Below the pieces are notes generated by a model, which saw only the letters and a list, made by a program, of their open reading frames with translations, ran no database searches and was not told where the DNA came from. From Diploscapter coronatus (Eukaryota; Nematoda; Chromadorea; Rhabditida; Rhabditidae): a stretch of DNA of 64,000 nt. Shown one piece after another: positions 51,529 through 64,000 of this stretch; within the stretch, counting starts at the first letter, position 1, and each line of letters starts with the position of its first letter. The stretch lies in contig OZ038423.1 in NCBI GenBank assembly GCA_964036155.1, positions 29,713,249 to 29,777,248 on the forward strand, written 5' to 3'. Made by a program: the position numbers and the translations under genes.

Positions 51529-54500
51529 CTTGATGCTAAATTTAGCCATGTACTTTTGAAACCTACTTGATAAGATCGAATTGGACATAGAAAATTGTCT
51601 AATTGAGTATAATCCGGTTTGAACTCCCTTATCCAGTCCTGATCTTGCAATCGAAAATTTATGATTTCGAAATCTCATTCTCTCCTTCATAAGTTTTTGA
51701 TAGTTTCCCCTAGTCTTCTTTCACTTCGAATCACCTGCTTGGGACTTTTTTGTTTCATCTGATTTTTTGGCGGCATCACACAAAAACGCAATCCGAAAAT
51801 TTATGTTCTCGTCCGCAGGTTTAAGCCTATTTCTTTTCCTCTCTTCATTCCTCCACTCTCTTTCATTCTTCTCCTAATTTTCTCACTTCTTCCTTCCATC
51901 TCTCCATTTTTTCTCATGCCAAGCTCAATTTATCAGCGTGTTTCTGTGCGTTTGTGGTAGACAGAGGCAGTCTTTCTTCATTTCGAATTCACATTTCTCC
52001 AGACAAAAAATGGGAATGGATTAAATTTGTTTGTAATTTTTTGATAAGTTTTTCCATTTGGTGTAACATTTTCGGAGGAGATTTGCCATTTGCTAAGCGC
52101 TTTCTCTTTCTTTCTTTTCGTGCTTTTTTCTGTTCCAGTTGCCTTTCCTTCTCTTCTCTCCTTTTTCGTCCTTTTTTCTCCTGCAATCAGGCAATCAGCT
52201 TTGCCTTTTTGATATGGTTCAATTTGATTTTTGCAAATCGAATTACGGCAATTCTGCTGATAAGCCAGAAGGAAAGAGGCGCATTTTTTCTGTTTCTGGA
52301 AGTAGCATTCAATCTTTCTAGTTTTCAAGACTGATCCCAATATTCACTATCATAATTTGTAAATTTGATCGGTATTCATCCTATTTCTTGCCTAAAATCG
52401 GAAAAAAAAGATTTTTCTCTTTTTTCAAATGTTTCTCCCAATTTCTTCAATAATTTGTATCGATTGCGTCACTCCTCTATTGTCCTCTTTTCTTCTTCTC
52501 CTAGCGTTCCTCTTTACTTTCTCTCTTTCCTTCACTCTCTTCACGTCGTTGTGTACTGCCGTATCGCAGTTATGTGCAGTTTGTTTGCTACTGCTTTTTC
52601 TCGCTCGTGGCCACAAAATCCGTCCCCTTCGCCCGTCCCTTTGCTCTGTCTGCCATTCCTTTGCCCATTCCCCCCTCTTTGCATTCATTCGAATCATATC
52701 GAATTTCATCATTAGCAGTGTCGATTTCCCCCTGCCTTCCCTTTTTTCATGCTAATTCAATGGCCCGCAATAGCAGCCGACCGCAACTTCTTGTTCCTTT
52801 TACAACTTTTATCATGACCACTAAAACTACAACTGAATAAACTATGACTTGATAATGGAATTCAGCTAAAGTTGACATGGTGACTTCTTTTGCAAAGTCC
52901 AGTTAAGTTTTAGTGATTTTTTTGGAAATTTCTCCTTGATTTTCCTATAATTACTTCATTGTAATTTCGGATGAAAAAACTCCGTCCCCTTGCATTTGTT
53001 GCTTTTGATCCAATGTAGTCATTCGAAACTCCAAAAATCTGAAGAGTAAATTTTAAAATGCGAACTCAAAGTCAGAATTGACGAACAACTCATAGAAATT
53101 GACTTACACCAAAGAATATGCCTGGCAGTGTCAACCCATTTTTATTAATGACGATTTTAAAAGTCAAGATGGTTTTCATTTCACTAAGCAGTTTTTGCGA
53201 ATTATTTTGATCAACAATTATTTATTTTATTTCATCTTTTTCGCGGATATTTAGTTACTTAGAAATTAATAATCTTGGTCAGAGTATTACCTAAAATACT
53301 GTTTTGCAAAACCATTTTTCGATATCTACTTGTAATAATTGCCTTTCATCTCCAACGAAGTGTCTCATAATCAATCAAAGCTATGCGCATCTTTGCACCA
53401 TCTTGATAAATCTGATTATCAATTTATGAGCATTCTCCACATATTTTCTCGATCAATTTGAATGACGCCATCTAGTTTACCATATTGGTTTCATTCATTG
53501 ATTGTCTTTTCCTTGCTCGTGTCATTTCCCATCATTCCAATCGAATTGTCATGTCGTCTATCATTTTGCCACTTCATTTGTCTTTCTGTGTTGCCCTCCA
53601 TGTGCTGTCCTTTCTTCTTCTGTCAACTCAATTTCCATTTCTTTAATGTTTTCTTCATTTTCGTTTTGTTGTACTGTCTCTCCCCGTTCATTTTCTATCT
53701 TCCATCTTCGTCTTCCTTTCTCTTTCCGTTTTTCCTAATTTCCCCTCAGCAATTTGTTACTTTCTCTCTCCACTCCCCATTCTTATGCAGTACATTTCTG
53801 TCAAAGTCAAGTTGACTCACTAATTCGATCAGGACTGTGAAATTCGAAATTCGAACGAATCGAGAAAATCGCCAGACTTGTGGAACTAGGAAAGAGCGAG
53901 TAGAGAGAAAACGGACCGAATCAAGGACAAGCGATTTGAGATTTGAATTTGCGAATCAATTTTCTTGATCCGATAAACTTCTTTGGTTATTTTGCAGCGA
54001 GATTCTTTCGCGATTTTCCGATTTTCGTTCAAATTTTCAAATCGGCAGAAAAAATTCAATGTGTTTCGAAATTTCAGTTTCCAATTAGGTTTGTTTAGTG
54101 CTTTGCTCATTCGTTTTTGGTTTAGAATCGTAACAAAATCAAAGACTTTACATAGAAAATGTAATTTTCAGTAGGGCCTTCATTTTTGTGCGATTTTACT
54201 CGCAATCATTTTAACAGCTGCAATCAATCAGCATGTTTTCTGCCTTGTGTTAATACCTACTACTTTCTCTTCATTTCAATCGGAACGGTTCGCGTATTTT
54301 GCCAGTCTGTCTGTCATTCTGCCCCTCTGGACTGTATTTGCAGTTTCGTGCTCCCCTCCCTTCGCAATCGCTTACCTCCCAAGTGCTCAGCCTTCATTCC
54401 CCCATTCTCCTTCATTTCTGCCGTATCGTTCACAGTTCACATTCACAATCTCCACGCAGTTCGCACATTTCAAGTGTTCCTTCATTTCATTTCCCAGCAC

Positions 54501-55400
54501 TTCAAATGGTGTCTCTTTCTTCCTCTTCTTTTGGAGCTTCGCGAGTTTTCGCAAAGTTTCTGAACTTTCCCGTCAACTCATGGCTTCTTTTGTTTTACCC
54601 TTCCGGTTACGGTTCTATGCAGCAGTTTGTTTTGTTCTGGTTTGTCTAATCATTGCATCATCCATTTTCATCTTTCCGTTTTCCGAATTTTCTCCATTTC
54701 CCTTCAGTAACATTTCTCCTTCTTTCCATTATTCTTTTTCTAAATCTGCATACAATTTCCATTGTGAATCGTTTACTTTTTTACGGTAAGTAGTTCCTTC
54801 TGACTGATGTTCAGAGAAAGACATGCACTTCTCTGTTGAAAAACTTCCATAATCCACTTACCCTCGTGTATTTATTTTTAGCATGCTTATGTTTTCAATA
54901 ATGAACTCTTGTTTACTAAATGTTCCCATTGGGTGAATAATTGATTGATGCGTATATTTTCAATCTTTCCTATTAAACTCTAGTTATCAAGCTGATCTTC
55001 CCGCCATGCAAAGAGTCTCATATCCAATGCATCTGTTCATCTGTTCCTTCGTTTTTTCTTTTATTTCAGCCATCCCTCCCTCACCTTTCCCACCTATCTC
55101 ATTATCCTCTGTCCCAAACCTACCCTCCAGCTGTCAGCTCGTCTTTCTTCTCAGGCATTCGAGAGTCTCAATTTCGCAAACACTTCCGGTTAAAAATTGC
55201 CTAATTTCCTCTCGCAGCTCACAATTTTGTCATTCTCTTGTTTTTGTTTTGTTTATTTATCATATGCATCTCATTTGTTCAGGAAACTGAATGTTGGGAG
55301 CTGTTTTCCTCTAGTTCTTATTTGCGCTTTACGAATTTTCTATCTTTCCATAGTTTATACCGGTATCATGATGTCTAATGTTTTATCTTCCAGTTCGACG

Positions 55401-58123
55401 ATGTCTGTGATCTCCTCGGACAACCCCGCATCGTCGCTCTCTTCCCCTGCGAATAACAGCGATCAATTTGCATTTCCTGGTGAGGACGATTTGTCTCCGG
55501 AATGGCTCCAGGAGGTTTTCAACAGGTTCAATTATCGACTTATTGAATACGCCGATGGGATAAGAAATGGGAAAAATGGATAAGGAAAGGGTAGGGATAA
55601 GGCTGAACAGGCTAGACCTGGTACCAAAATGTGCAACTCGACGTGCTGATCATTTTGATACTGAATTTACTATGCCTGACCCTAACCTTACCTCTACACA
55701 TCTATTTTTCAATTTGTTACCCCACTGGTGTATTCAGCAAATCAGATTATCATATTTGAAAAAAAAACCATTCCTATTTTAGTTCATTTCTCGACGGAGA
55801 AACGCATAAAATGATAAAAGGATTTTGTTACGACGCCCTGCAGTATACCGTACCTTATTTGGGGTAACATATAATTTGATTATTACTTTCTAAACAGTTA
55901 AATTTAGTATACGATATTGGGACCTATCAGTATTATTGCCGAATGTGTTGTTTCTGTTATTCTTGATAGTTCGATGTGGAAGAGTGATGAAGAAACTCAA
56001 ATCGAGCAGGAGTCCTGTTTTCAAGGTTAATCTTAATCAACTAGAAAAGAGCTATTATGAAAATTTATGAAAGGAATAGCCTTCCAACATTATTTCAAAA
56101 TTCATAAATATATCCAATGATCCCCCTTACTTTTCTCATTTTCTCTTCTACATGACATTTCGTCAAATTTTATCAAAAATAATGTCTTCCTGACTAACAA
56201 AATATCATAAAAGTTTTCCTTGAACAACTCTTTTGTTAATTATTGGTAAATTTTCAGGCGTTTTTCGTATTGATCTACTTGTGTACACTTGTTAATGTGG
56301 CTCGCTCTCTGTTGGCCTTCTCAATTTCTACAGCAAATCCTCTAGGCGATTTCGTTCACAAAGTATAATTTTTCATTTCTTATTCCGCAACATTTCTTTA
56401 TTCAGATATTATCTATATCTCTCAAGTTCTTCTACATGACAGCCGAATTGAGTGTGCTCATGTTTGCATTGCTATTTGGTATCATTATTCAAGTTGCCCT
56501 CATTTATGTTCATTTCCAGGTCATCTGGACAGTGGATCGAGCATTCGTCGTGCTCTCGTTTTCACTCTAATTCTGTCAATGTTTCATGCGGGTCTTCAAG
56601 CGATCATCGACTTCGACTTCTTGCCTTACATCGACAAGGTATTGGGATTTTATCACTGAGTTTCTTAATTTGATCGAGAATTGTTACCTTTCACAAGAAT
56701 ATGTAATCCGCACATTATCTTAGAATCATGATCTTCATATTAAAAATAATTGAACAATATTGTAAAACTGAATGGTTTAGTCTTGGTTTCCATCAAACGA
56801 TCTATTCGATTTGGAGACTGATGCTGGAATTTTGTTGTGGATGGGCACATCGATGGTTTTCGCTATGGTAAACTTTATCAACCTTTTCATTTATCATAAC
56901 ATTCCCATTTTAGCTATACCTATTCATTATTCTCCTGCCTCTGACCTGCTTCCGCAATTACGTGACCATGCCGAGCAAGACCTCGTTCTATATTTATTGT
57001 ATCAGCCTGTCTATTCTCAACCTCGTTCAACTACTCGGATCTTCACTCATATTCTTCGGAGCCAGGGATGGGATGTGGTATGCGACATTTGTATAAAAAT
57101 TTATTTTCGTAACTACAATTCTTCATATCAATAGAACTAGGATAAAGAAGGATAAGGAAAAGGAATAATTTTCTACATTGTTTTGCCTGCCAAATGAAAT
57201 TAAGTAGCAAAAATTTGGAAACGCTCATGATTTAATTACTCTTCTACTAAGTAATCATTAGTCAATTCATCGGAAATTCGGCAGAATTGAGCGTTTTTAA
57301 TTTCTATATTTTCTTTTAAAATGATTAGTTTATCAATATTATTTCTCTAGCTTCGTGGACTTATCCACCCTGCTCTATTTCTGCTTCTTCTCTCCACTCG
57401 TCTACTTCACATTCCTCCGTCGATCACTCAAAATTCGCACTACCCGGTCTGGCGATGGACTGTTCTCGTACAGGAAACAGAAGGATGAGTCCGGAAGCGG
57501 GGAGTTGCCCGATTCTTATTATCCCAGATTCTCAGGTAAAATTGCAAAACTAGCGAATCAAGAAATGTGGATATTTTAGGACTAACCTCATCGTCGTATG
57601 ACGATTTGTTTGACTGCACTCGCGATGCCATGATTTCGCATCACTACAATTTGGATCGGCCTGATTATATGCAGGTGAGGAATTTTATTTACAAAGGAAA
57701 ATCAAGTTGAATCACCCTAATACTTCTGGAAATGAGCCTTTCTTCATTTATGACAATTTACACATGATCTTCACGGTATTTAAATTTGTTATTAGCAGAA
57801 ACAACTAAGGCTAAACTTAGATATCTGATAACTTTAAAATTCTGCGACTATTCATTCGTATGAAGTTTAATGGGTCATCTATCTAAGCAAATCTAACTAT
57901 TGATTTGCAGCACCCCTACGAAGCACCTCTGATGACAACGGACACGGCAGAATCGACAGTGACGAATGGATCGGAGGACGGGGCTGACGGCCACTTGCTG
58001 AATTCGAATGGCAACTATCGACATTCTGCTCTGTTGGAGCCACGAATCCTCAGGGGTCTAGGATCGAACGGAGCCCTTGTCTTTAGCGATGAGCCTTCCA
58101 ATCGATGGAGCACTTATCGATAG
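55401..58123 (+). CDS. TPRA1: TPRA1, seven-transmembrane receptor-like protein (GPR175/TPRA40)
   Basis: Ten exons: 55401-55525, 55908-56025, 56258-56362, 56406-56478, 56520-56638, 56781-56867, 56914-57077, 57351-57535, 57580-57674, 57911-58123; 427 aa (human about 373). Residues 1-42 form a Ser-rich extracellular N-terminus. Exon 2 gives the first membrane segment (IRYWDLSVLLPNVLFLLFL) and the LKSSRSPVF loop. Further family blocks: MTAELSVLMFALLFGHLDSG, MPSKTSFYIYCISLSILNLV, and STLLYFCFFSPLVYFTFLRR, for seven membrane segments in all. The cytoplasmic tail (about 300-427) is Ser/Asp/Tyr-rich and longer than in mammals. TPRA1 is an orphan receptor-like protein; mouse data link it to dampening Hedgehog signalling. 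The chosen ATG follows a CTTCCAG acceptor by 7 nt; upstream in-frame Met codons (55368 and 55371) would apply if that acceptor is not used. Confidence 0.93.
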
Positions 58124-59915
58124 GCAATCGATGCAAATCATAAAACTTTAGCTGAAGGAGGTTTGCAATATTATACCTGCTTTATCGATTATCAATTCTA
58201 TCATCACCCTGTGAGTTTACGAATGGAACAAAACGCTATTTATTCTGCTCAATGTCTATAAAATGTAAGAGAATATTCAAATTATTCACATTGTTCAATA
58301 TTGAATTGATTGAGAATGCGTCGTACTCGGCTTTCATGTAATTCTTCTAGAATCAATTGCACTTTTACGAATTTACGAGGTCATACACACTTTTCTGTAT
58401 CATTTTCATGAAAATATCCCGGTAATCTGACTCGTTTATGGAAATTATGTGATTTATTTGCATCTAAATTCGAATATTTTCATAACAATGCAAATAAACC
58501 ACGATCTATTTCAACTTACCGGAACAACCAGACAACTCGTGGTCAAACCCAAGTGTGCCTTAAATCCAACGGACTTTTCTTGTTTTCATCTCTCGTTATT
58601 CTTCCCGAATTTTCAGGTTCATTGTTAGCCCTTTTCATTTTTATCCAAAATCGCTCAATTATGGCAAAAATGATAATCTAGTATGGCAAAATTTGTCAGT
58701 CTATCCTCATTTATCATGTACGAAACTTGTATTCTACATAGTTTTCTTATTATTAGGTGCCTACATGCAAACATTAGCATATTTTGATTTTTACTATGTC
58801 ATTCTCATCATCAGATTTCTTGTATTGTCCGCAATTTTAATTTCACTATTGTCAAATTACTGAATTGCTTATCAAATCAAAGTTGCAAATGCCACTGAAT
58901 GTTGCTTGCTTTCCAAATGCTTTACGGTTACTTTAATCCTCTTTTCATTTTAGGTTATTCTGCAAGAGAATTTATCTTCCAAAGATTTATTCCAGTTTTA
59001 GTTTTAAAGAGTTTATTTATTTAAATTTCAAAATTGCTCTGTGCAAATAAACTGTTAATTCGTATTTAAATTGATAATTTGAACTTATACTATGCACAAC
59101 TGAATTATAAACATTCAAGAATTTTAGCTCATTGATAAAAAGTCGGAACTATAAAATCCGGTGACTCATATTAATGATTTTATGATTGCTAGTAATTTAA
59201 ATATTGATAAACGTTTAATTTCTGATAAGGGCTTATGAAAAATGAGCGTGATGAGCTGTAAGATGGAATAGGAAATTGATAAGCGGATTCGATGTTATAA
59301 GAGTCGGTCAGAGGGTCTGTTTTGGAGTCTTCAAATCAGCACACTATTTTTGAGCATCAATTTTACGATTCGGTTTTTGACTCCTTTATAATCATTTTTA
59401 TGCATTATTTGAACATCTTGATAACGTCTTTCTGAATCGATTTTATTCGTGCATCTTCGTGACAAATACAAAATGTAAACAAAAGGGTTCTGCAAACAAT
59501 TCAGGCATCCTTGTCATTTGAATACCCCATCATGAGATTTCAGAATTCCTCTCGGATTTTTTCCTTATCTCAATCACAAATCATGTATTCTCTTTTATAT
59601 CGGTAGCGAATGTTACAACTCACGGTTGCAAAAGTTGTGCCATTTGAACGAGGAAACACATCGTTCTTCAATCCCTTTCGCCGATCCGATTGAAACATTA
59701 ATTAGGGCTCGCATTCTCCGCCTCTTTGCAGAAATGAAGTGAAAGGAAGCGAAATTCGTCGTTTCAAACTTTTTAAAGTTTGCTTTTTCCTTACGAAGAG
59801 AGCACATACGCAGATCGTCATCTAGTAAATGCTATTCGTCATTGCTTAGATCGTCAAGTCGTCATATAGAAATTGCCGTTTTAGGCAGTTCACAATTTAA
59901 ATCAAAGAAGCCACC
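58124..59915. other. TPRA1-helicase intergenic region
   Basis: About 1.8 kb. AATAAA hexamers near 58495 and 59046 could serve TPRA1. Positions 59630-59850 are richer in G+C but hold no convincing exon. A TTTTAG acceptor at 59880-59884 precedes the helicase ATG by 31 nt. Confidence 0.5.
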
Positions 59916-62452
59916 ATGCCGGATGGAAACAAATATACTAGCAATGCTGGATTTCAGTACGTAACCGAATAATCTGTATTAAGTCGTGTTCGAAATAACG
60001 ATATCACAATTTTAGAGCTAAGGAAGCTTCCAATCAACTCATGTACGGAGATATTGATAAAACTAAAGTCACCATTGATCGAAAGCCATTGGAATTTGAG
60101 ATAGCAGAGTGAGGATAGTTTTGCTTTGATTACTGTTATTTGATGCTTTCAGGAGAGTTGAGGACCTTAAAATCGACGAGCAATTGAAGATGAACATGGC
60201 TAAAGGAGTCGAGAACTTTCAAGGACTCGAGAGAGTTCAACAAATCGCCATACCGACATTCTTGAAGAATGGTAATATTATCTCGGATTTTCACGAAAAC
60301 CCGATATTCTAGAACTCGACATGGTCGTGATATCTCCAACAGGGTCGGGCAAGACTGCAACATATGCTCTGCCAATCCTCAATGATATCGTTCGCAATGC
60401 TTCACTTCATCCACAAATTAACGCCGATTCACGGCCATCGAAATGTCAATTTCATTATCCGAGGTAGTTGATTTTTCTCCTCTTATCTAGACTAGACAAC
60501 TATTTCGATAGTATTACCATTTGATGATTTAGAGCTATTATCGTTGTTCCCACACGTGAATTGGCTGTGCAGATCCGAGGTGTCTTCACGAATTTAGCAC
60601 GCAATATCAAAGGGGGGATTCGAATCATTCTTGCCATTGGAGGTCTGCCAACTGACTGGGGCAAAAAGAGTAGCAATGAGGTAGCTTACAATAAACTTGA
60701 AAAGTGCAGCATTCGAATCTTACAAGTAGAGAGAGCAAGTTTTTTTTTCCAAATCTGATGTTGGTGGGATTTGAACCTTGCAAAAATATTGCTTGACCTT
60801 TATAATACCCTAATTAAAAAGAAAATTTTTAAATTGAGCCAGTCTAAACTCCTAATTAACTCGGTAATTGCCTTCGCAAATCTCACATGTTTTCGTCTTT
60901 TGTCAAAGATTATCGTATTTTTATTTTAGCAACCAACGATAGTCATTGGCACTGCGGGCAGAATTATAGCTGAACTTGGACATCCAAGGGATTTGGATGA
61001 TAATATTGAGAACCCTCCTCGTTTCGATGAAAAAGACACGCCTCTTTCTCAGAAATTTGCCTCGCGAATTTCCCTAAAATCGGTAAATTCGATTTTGGTT
61101 TTGAAATCTTCACAAGTATGAGAGTAAAATATGGATTTCAGATCAGATTCATCGTTCTTGACGAAGCAGATCGACTTGTTCGAAAGGGCTACAGCTCATT
61201 CTACAAGGACATGGAGCACATTTATGAGCAATCTGATCTGCCTAGTCACTGCTTCTCGTTCATGTTCAGGTAACTACGACATCTAGACATTCCTGAATTA
61301 TTCAATTGCAAGTTTAGCGCTACTTTTCCCCCTAATGCCCAGGCCATAGCAAGAAGATTCCTATTCGAGGATCACATTAGAGTGGAAATCGCTGAACCTG
61401 GGACTGCCAATAAATGCATTCAACAGGTTAAATTTATCCAACTACACACCAGTTTTGAGAAGTATATTTAGGAATTCATAAAATCATTTCCGAAAGAAAG
61501 GATACAAAATCCTGAAAGCAGTAAAAATTTTCGATAAGATTCAAAATGTGCGAAATTGAGAGATTTTTTTAGAAGCATTTCGTGAGGTCGAATCCGAGAA
61601 AACGTATCAGGATCTTGCAACGAGGGTTCTTAACGAACTTAAAAGAGCCAATGATTTCCGAATTCTCATATTCATCGATGGTTCAAACCGATCGTTTCAC
61701 GACATGCATGATCAACTATCGAAGTACAACATTGAGCATGTTATTTTGAATGATCAAATGAGACAACCGGAAAGATTGGACATACTCAGGAAGTTTACTA
61801 GCGGAGATGTTAGGGTAAAGTGCAAATTGTTCATCCTGTATCTTTCTTAAAAATTAACTTACAAATTTAGGTGATGATAGCGAATGCTCTCGCTGAGCGC
61901 GGTTTGGATATTCCCAAGCTAGATGTTGTGATTAATTTCCATCTGCCGACAACGATGGCTAATTATGTCCAGCGTATCGGACGGTAATATATTTTCCGCA
62001 CATCAGATTTTGCATTCCATATTTCAGTACGGGTAGAGCAGGCAGAACCGGTCGTTCAATCACATATTGGCCCGCAAACCATTCTGACTTTAACTTTGCC
62101 TTGGCCATGTCTAAAGTGCTGAAGGGAGCTGGTCAGGTATGCTTATTTTTCTTGGAAAACGAATCGCAATAATGGACTACAATATCGTATGTAAAATGGA
62201 TGATGACTTCTTCAGAAAGTGCCTCCCTGTATCGAGGAGATTGTTGGGAAAGACGCTCCTCAAAATATTTCCGAATTCAAAAACGTGCCTTCGAACACCC
62301 AAAAGCCTAAACCAGAGAATCCAAGTAGCACTGGCAAGAAGAAGAAGTTGAATACGCGACAGAGAAAAAACAAGAAGGCCGCTGCCTCTGCTGCTTCTGC
62401 TGCCAACAGCATCACTACAGCTGTGCAAAATCTATCTGTCGCAGAGAAATAA
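59916..62452 (+). CDS. Divergent DEAD-box RNA helicase
   Basis: Thirteen exons: 59916-59956, 60016-60108, 60153-60271, 60313-60463, 60533-60680, 60930-61082, 61142-61269, 61318-61426, 61472-61520, 61573-61814, 61871-61983, 62028-62136, 62216-62452; 563 aa. Motifs in order: Q-motif-like VQQIAIPTF, motif I SPTGSGKT (92-99), PTRELA (141-146), IGG, GTAGRI (191-196, usually TPGR), DEAD (242-245), SAT (278-280), ERGLDIP (420-426), YVQRIGRTGRAGR (443 on). The C-terminus has KKKKLNTRQRKNKK, then an Ala/Ser-rich end. The helicase core unwinds short RNA duplexes using ATP. It resembles the DDX3/DDX4 group most, but lacks their N-terminal RGG region and carries an acidic insert between GTAGRI and DEAD (about 205-230). 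No SPRY domain, so not DDX1. The ATG sits in a CCACCATG context. Confidence 0.9.
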
Positions 62453-64000
62453 AATTTGTATGATTTTTTGAAAATTTCTTATTTTAATTGATATCATGAA
62501 TTACTTCAATAATGTTCTGCATTTCCACGTTTAATTTTTGGACCTTTTCGATAAGTTTCGAATTCATGCCTCTCGTTTAAACCATTCAAGAGCCGTAAAT
62601 TTCGATTAGAAGATCAATATTCCCACATCTATATTTCTGTAATAGTGCAATTTTTCTGTTGCTCTAATTTATCATCTCTCATTTTCTTCAACATTCGACA
62701 TTCGATTTCGTCTTTTCTTTTTGTCCCGGTTGTTTTTGCATAACGCATTAGATCTGGCATAAACATCCACTGTATTTTTGAATTGGAACCATTTTGAATA
62801 AAATCGATTTACTTCAACTTATTCGAAGTTTTCCGTTTCCATTTCATATGAAAATCTATTATTGTTTTGTAAGAAATCGTGCAGATTTTATTTGAAAATG
62901 CTTATCACGGATATCGAGTGCAAATTTATTTGAACTTCTCTAAACATTATGAAGTTTCTATGGGTTTTATCATTCCCAAAGTGATAGGTCACGCCTATTC
63001 TGTAATTTGAGTGTAAAAATCCATGAAACAAGTGAAATAGCTTTGTATTGCGTTATTTCGGCAAAAAATGATTTTACAACGGCGACCTGCACCGAGCTGA
63101 AAAACGATGCATTTTCTATCACAAAATAACAAGTAAAAAGTAATCTTCCATATTCAGCGTGAGCGCTGATGAGCACGGTCTATGAAGCTCAAACGAACGA
63201 TTTGAAATTTCCATTGTACGTTTTGACCGGTTCAAGATGTTTCGGGGGCATATTCCTAAAGCAAAAATGTCCCCTAAGTTCGCATCTAATAGTGGGAAAA
63301 GAAAAATCAGGGAAAAAATCACCGCAAAATTTCTCGGAGTTTTTGAAAATTTTTATGAAGTTACCTTCCTTGACTTTGTCCGCACAAAGTGGAAGGAGCT
63401 TGCGCTCCCTAGCTATAAGAGTATCATTTATTTGAACTGACAAAATAATACTTGTGTTATGTAAATTATAAGTTGCAATTGCGCATGATAGCACAGTCAC
63501 ACTTTGCTCATACCAAATAAATTCTAGTTTTTATCTCAGCCTATATTGAAGGATAGATGCAGAATACTTACTAACGTACCGATTTTATGTAGATAATTAG
63601 CTAAAGATTCGAAAATTTAATTGTAGTGCAATTGATCAATTCAACTATTTTCTTTGTTTTTCAATTCATTGACGAAAGCAAAAGTGGAAATTTGAATAAT
63701 TGATGCATTTAACGACAGTTTGATACGACTTTAAAAACTTTCAGATACAAATTATATTGAAGTCTTTGACCTGAATATCGCACAAAAAGTAAGTCTTCAA
63801 GTCAACCTGCTAAGGTGTTCATTAAGTTTGTCATTCAGACAATTTATTTTATTTTGAAAATACACATATGAATTACACATTTCAATGACAAATAAATGAT
63901 GAATAATGGTATTTACAAATATGGAAAGTGTCGAATGAGATAATTTGAAATTAATTATTTTTAATAAATGCTGATCATTCATATATTAGAACTATCGATT
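62453..64000. other. Downstream non-coding region
   Basis: Helicase 3' flank; an AATAAA hexamer lies near 62798. A reverse-orientation copy of the GGAGC-GCAA-GCTCC motif lies at 63394-63410. No further exon was recognised up to the window edge. Confidence 0.45.
63394..63410. repeat. Second copy of the dispersed hairpin motif
   Basis: Reads GGAGCTTGCGCTCCCTA on the + strand, the reverse complement of the copy at 39308-39324. The flanks diverge quickly. Confidence 0.4.

Larger units (their letters stand above)
38720..55400. other. 16.7-kb gene desert, pyrimidine-rich on the + strand
   Basis: No exon chain was recognised on either strand. Much of it, especially from about 41 kb onward, is rich in T and C on the + strand, which depletes stop codons there and produces long meaningless open frames. 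It contains the repeats listed separately. It may be intergenic DNA or a long 5' intron of TPRA1, whose first coding exon sits just after an acceptor. Confidence 0.55.

Noticed and set aside
54247..54789. 180-codon Phe/Ser-rich frame
   Set aside because: Same composition effect; the overlapping frames are equally open and no homology is recognisable.
60767..60777. tRNA B-box-like GGATTTGAACC (minus strand)
   Set aside because: The bases around it do not pair as a T stem or acceptor stem, and no A box lies at the right distance.
63166..63173. CTGATGAG, a hammerhead-ribozyme-like core
   Set aside because: The following bases do not form stem II and no GAAA core partner is placed correctly.

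Overview
The window is eukaryotic. Eleven multi-exon protein genes are split by mostly short introns (many of 44-60 bp) that end in TTTCAG or TTTTAG. The proteins are recognisably animal (EXOC5, TMEM65, TPRA1, ZC3HC1, RPAP3, CDC7). Nine of the eleven genes have a 3' splice acceptor within about 31 nt upstream of the ATG, and some same-strand neighbours are very close. This fits a small-genome, probably spliced-leader-using invertebrate. A nematode is my first guess, but the assignment is an inference.

Left part (1-13.6 kb): after an upstream flank with a possible decayed retroelement, a secreted M1 zinc aminopeptidase runs on the + strand (1542-10763). It converges on a short RPAP3-like cochaperone gene on the - strand.

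Minus-strand cassette (11.7-24.3 kb): in transcription order FAM98 (tRNA-ligase complex), TMEM65 (mitochondrial membrane), EXOC5/Sec10 (exocyst) and RPAP3 (R2TP). The spacers are about 411, 1146 and 174 bp. FAM98 has an in-frame TAG followed by what looks like its normal Arg/Gly-rich tail.

Middle (24.3-38.7 kb): a CTTNBP2NL-like coiled-coil gene (+) diverges from FAM98. ZC3HC1 and CDC7 (both -) follow, then a small six-exon gene (+) whose 144-aa product I do not recognise.

Gene desert (38.7-55.4 kb): no exon was found. The + strand is strongly pyrimidine-rich. It holds a mariner-like MITE, a hAT-like MITE, a 27-bp-arm hairpin and microsatellites. It may be intergenic DNA or a long 5' intron of the next gene.

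Right part (55.4-64 kb): TPRA1 (seven-transmembrane protein, +) and a divergent DEAD-box RNA helicase (+), then a non-coding tail.

For all eleven genes, exon ends were placed by hand so that phases join exactly and the product follows its family where one is known. The genes have unrelated housekeeping or signalling roles, so no shared pathway is evident beyond the possible operon.
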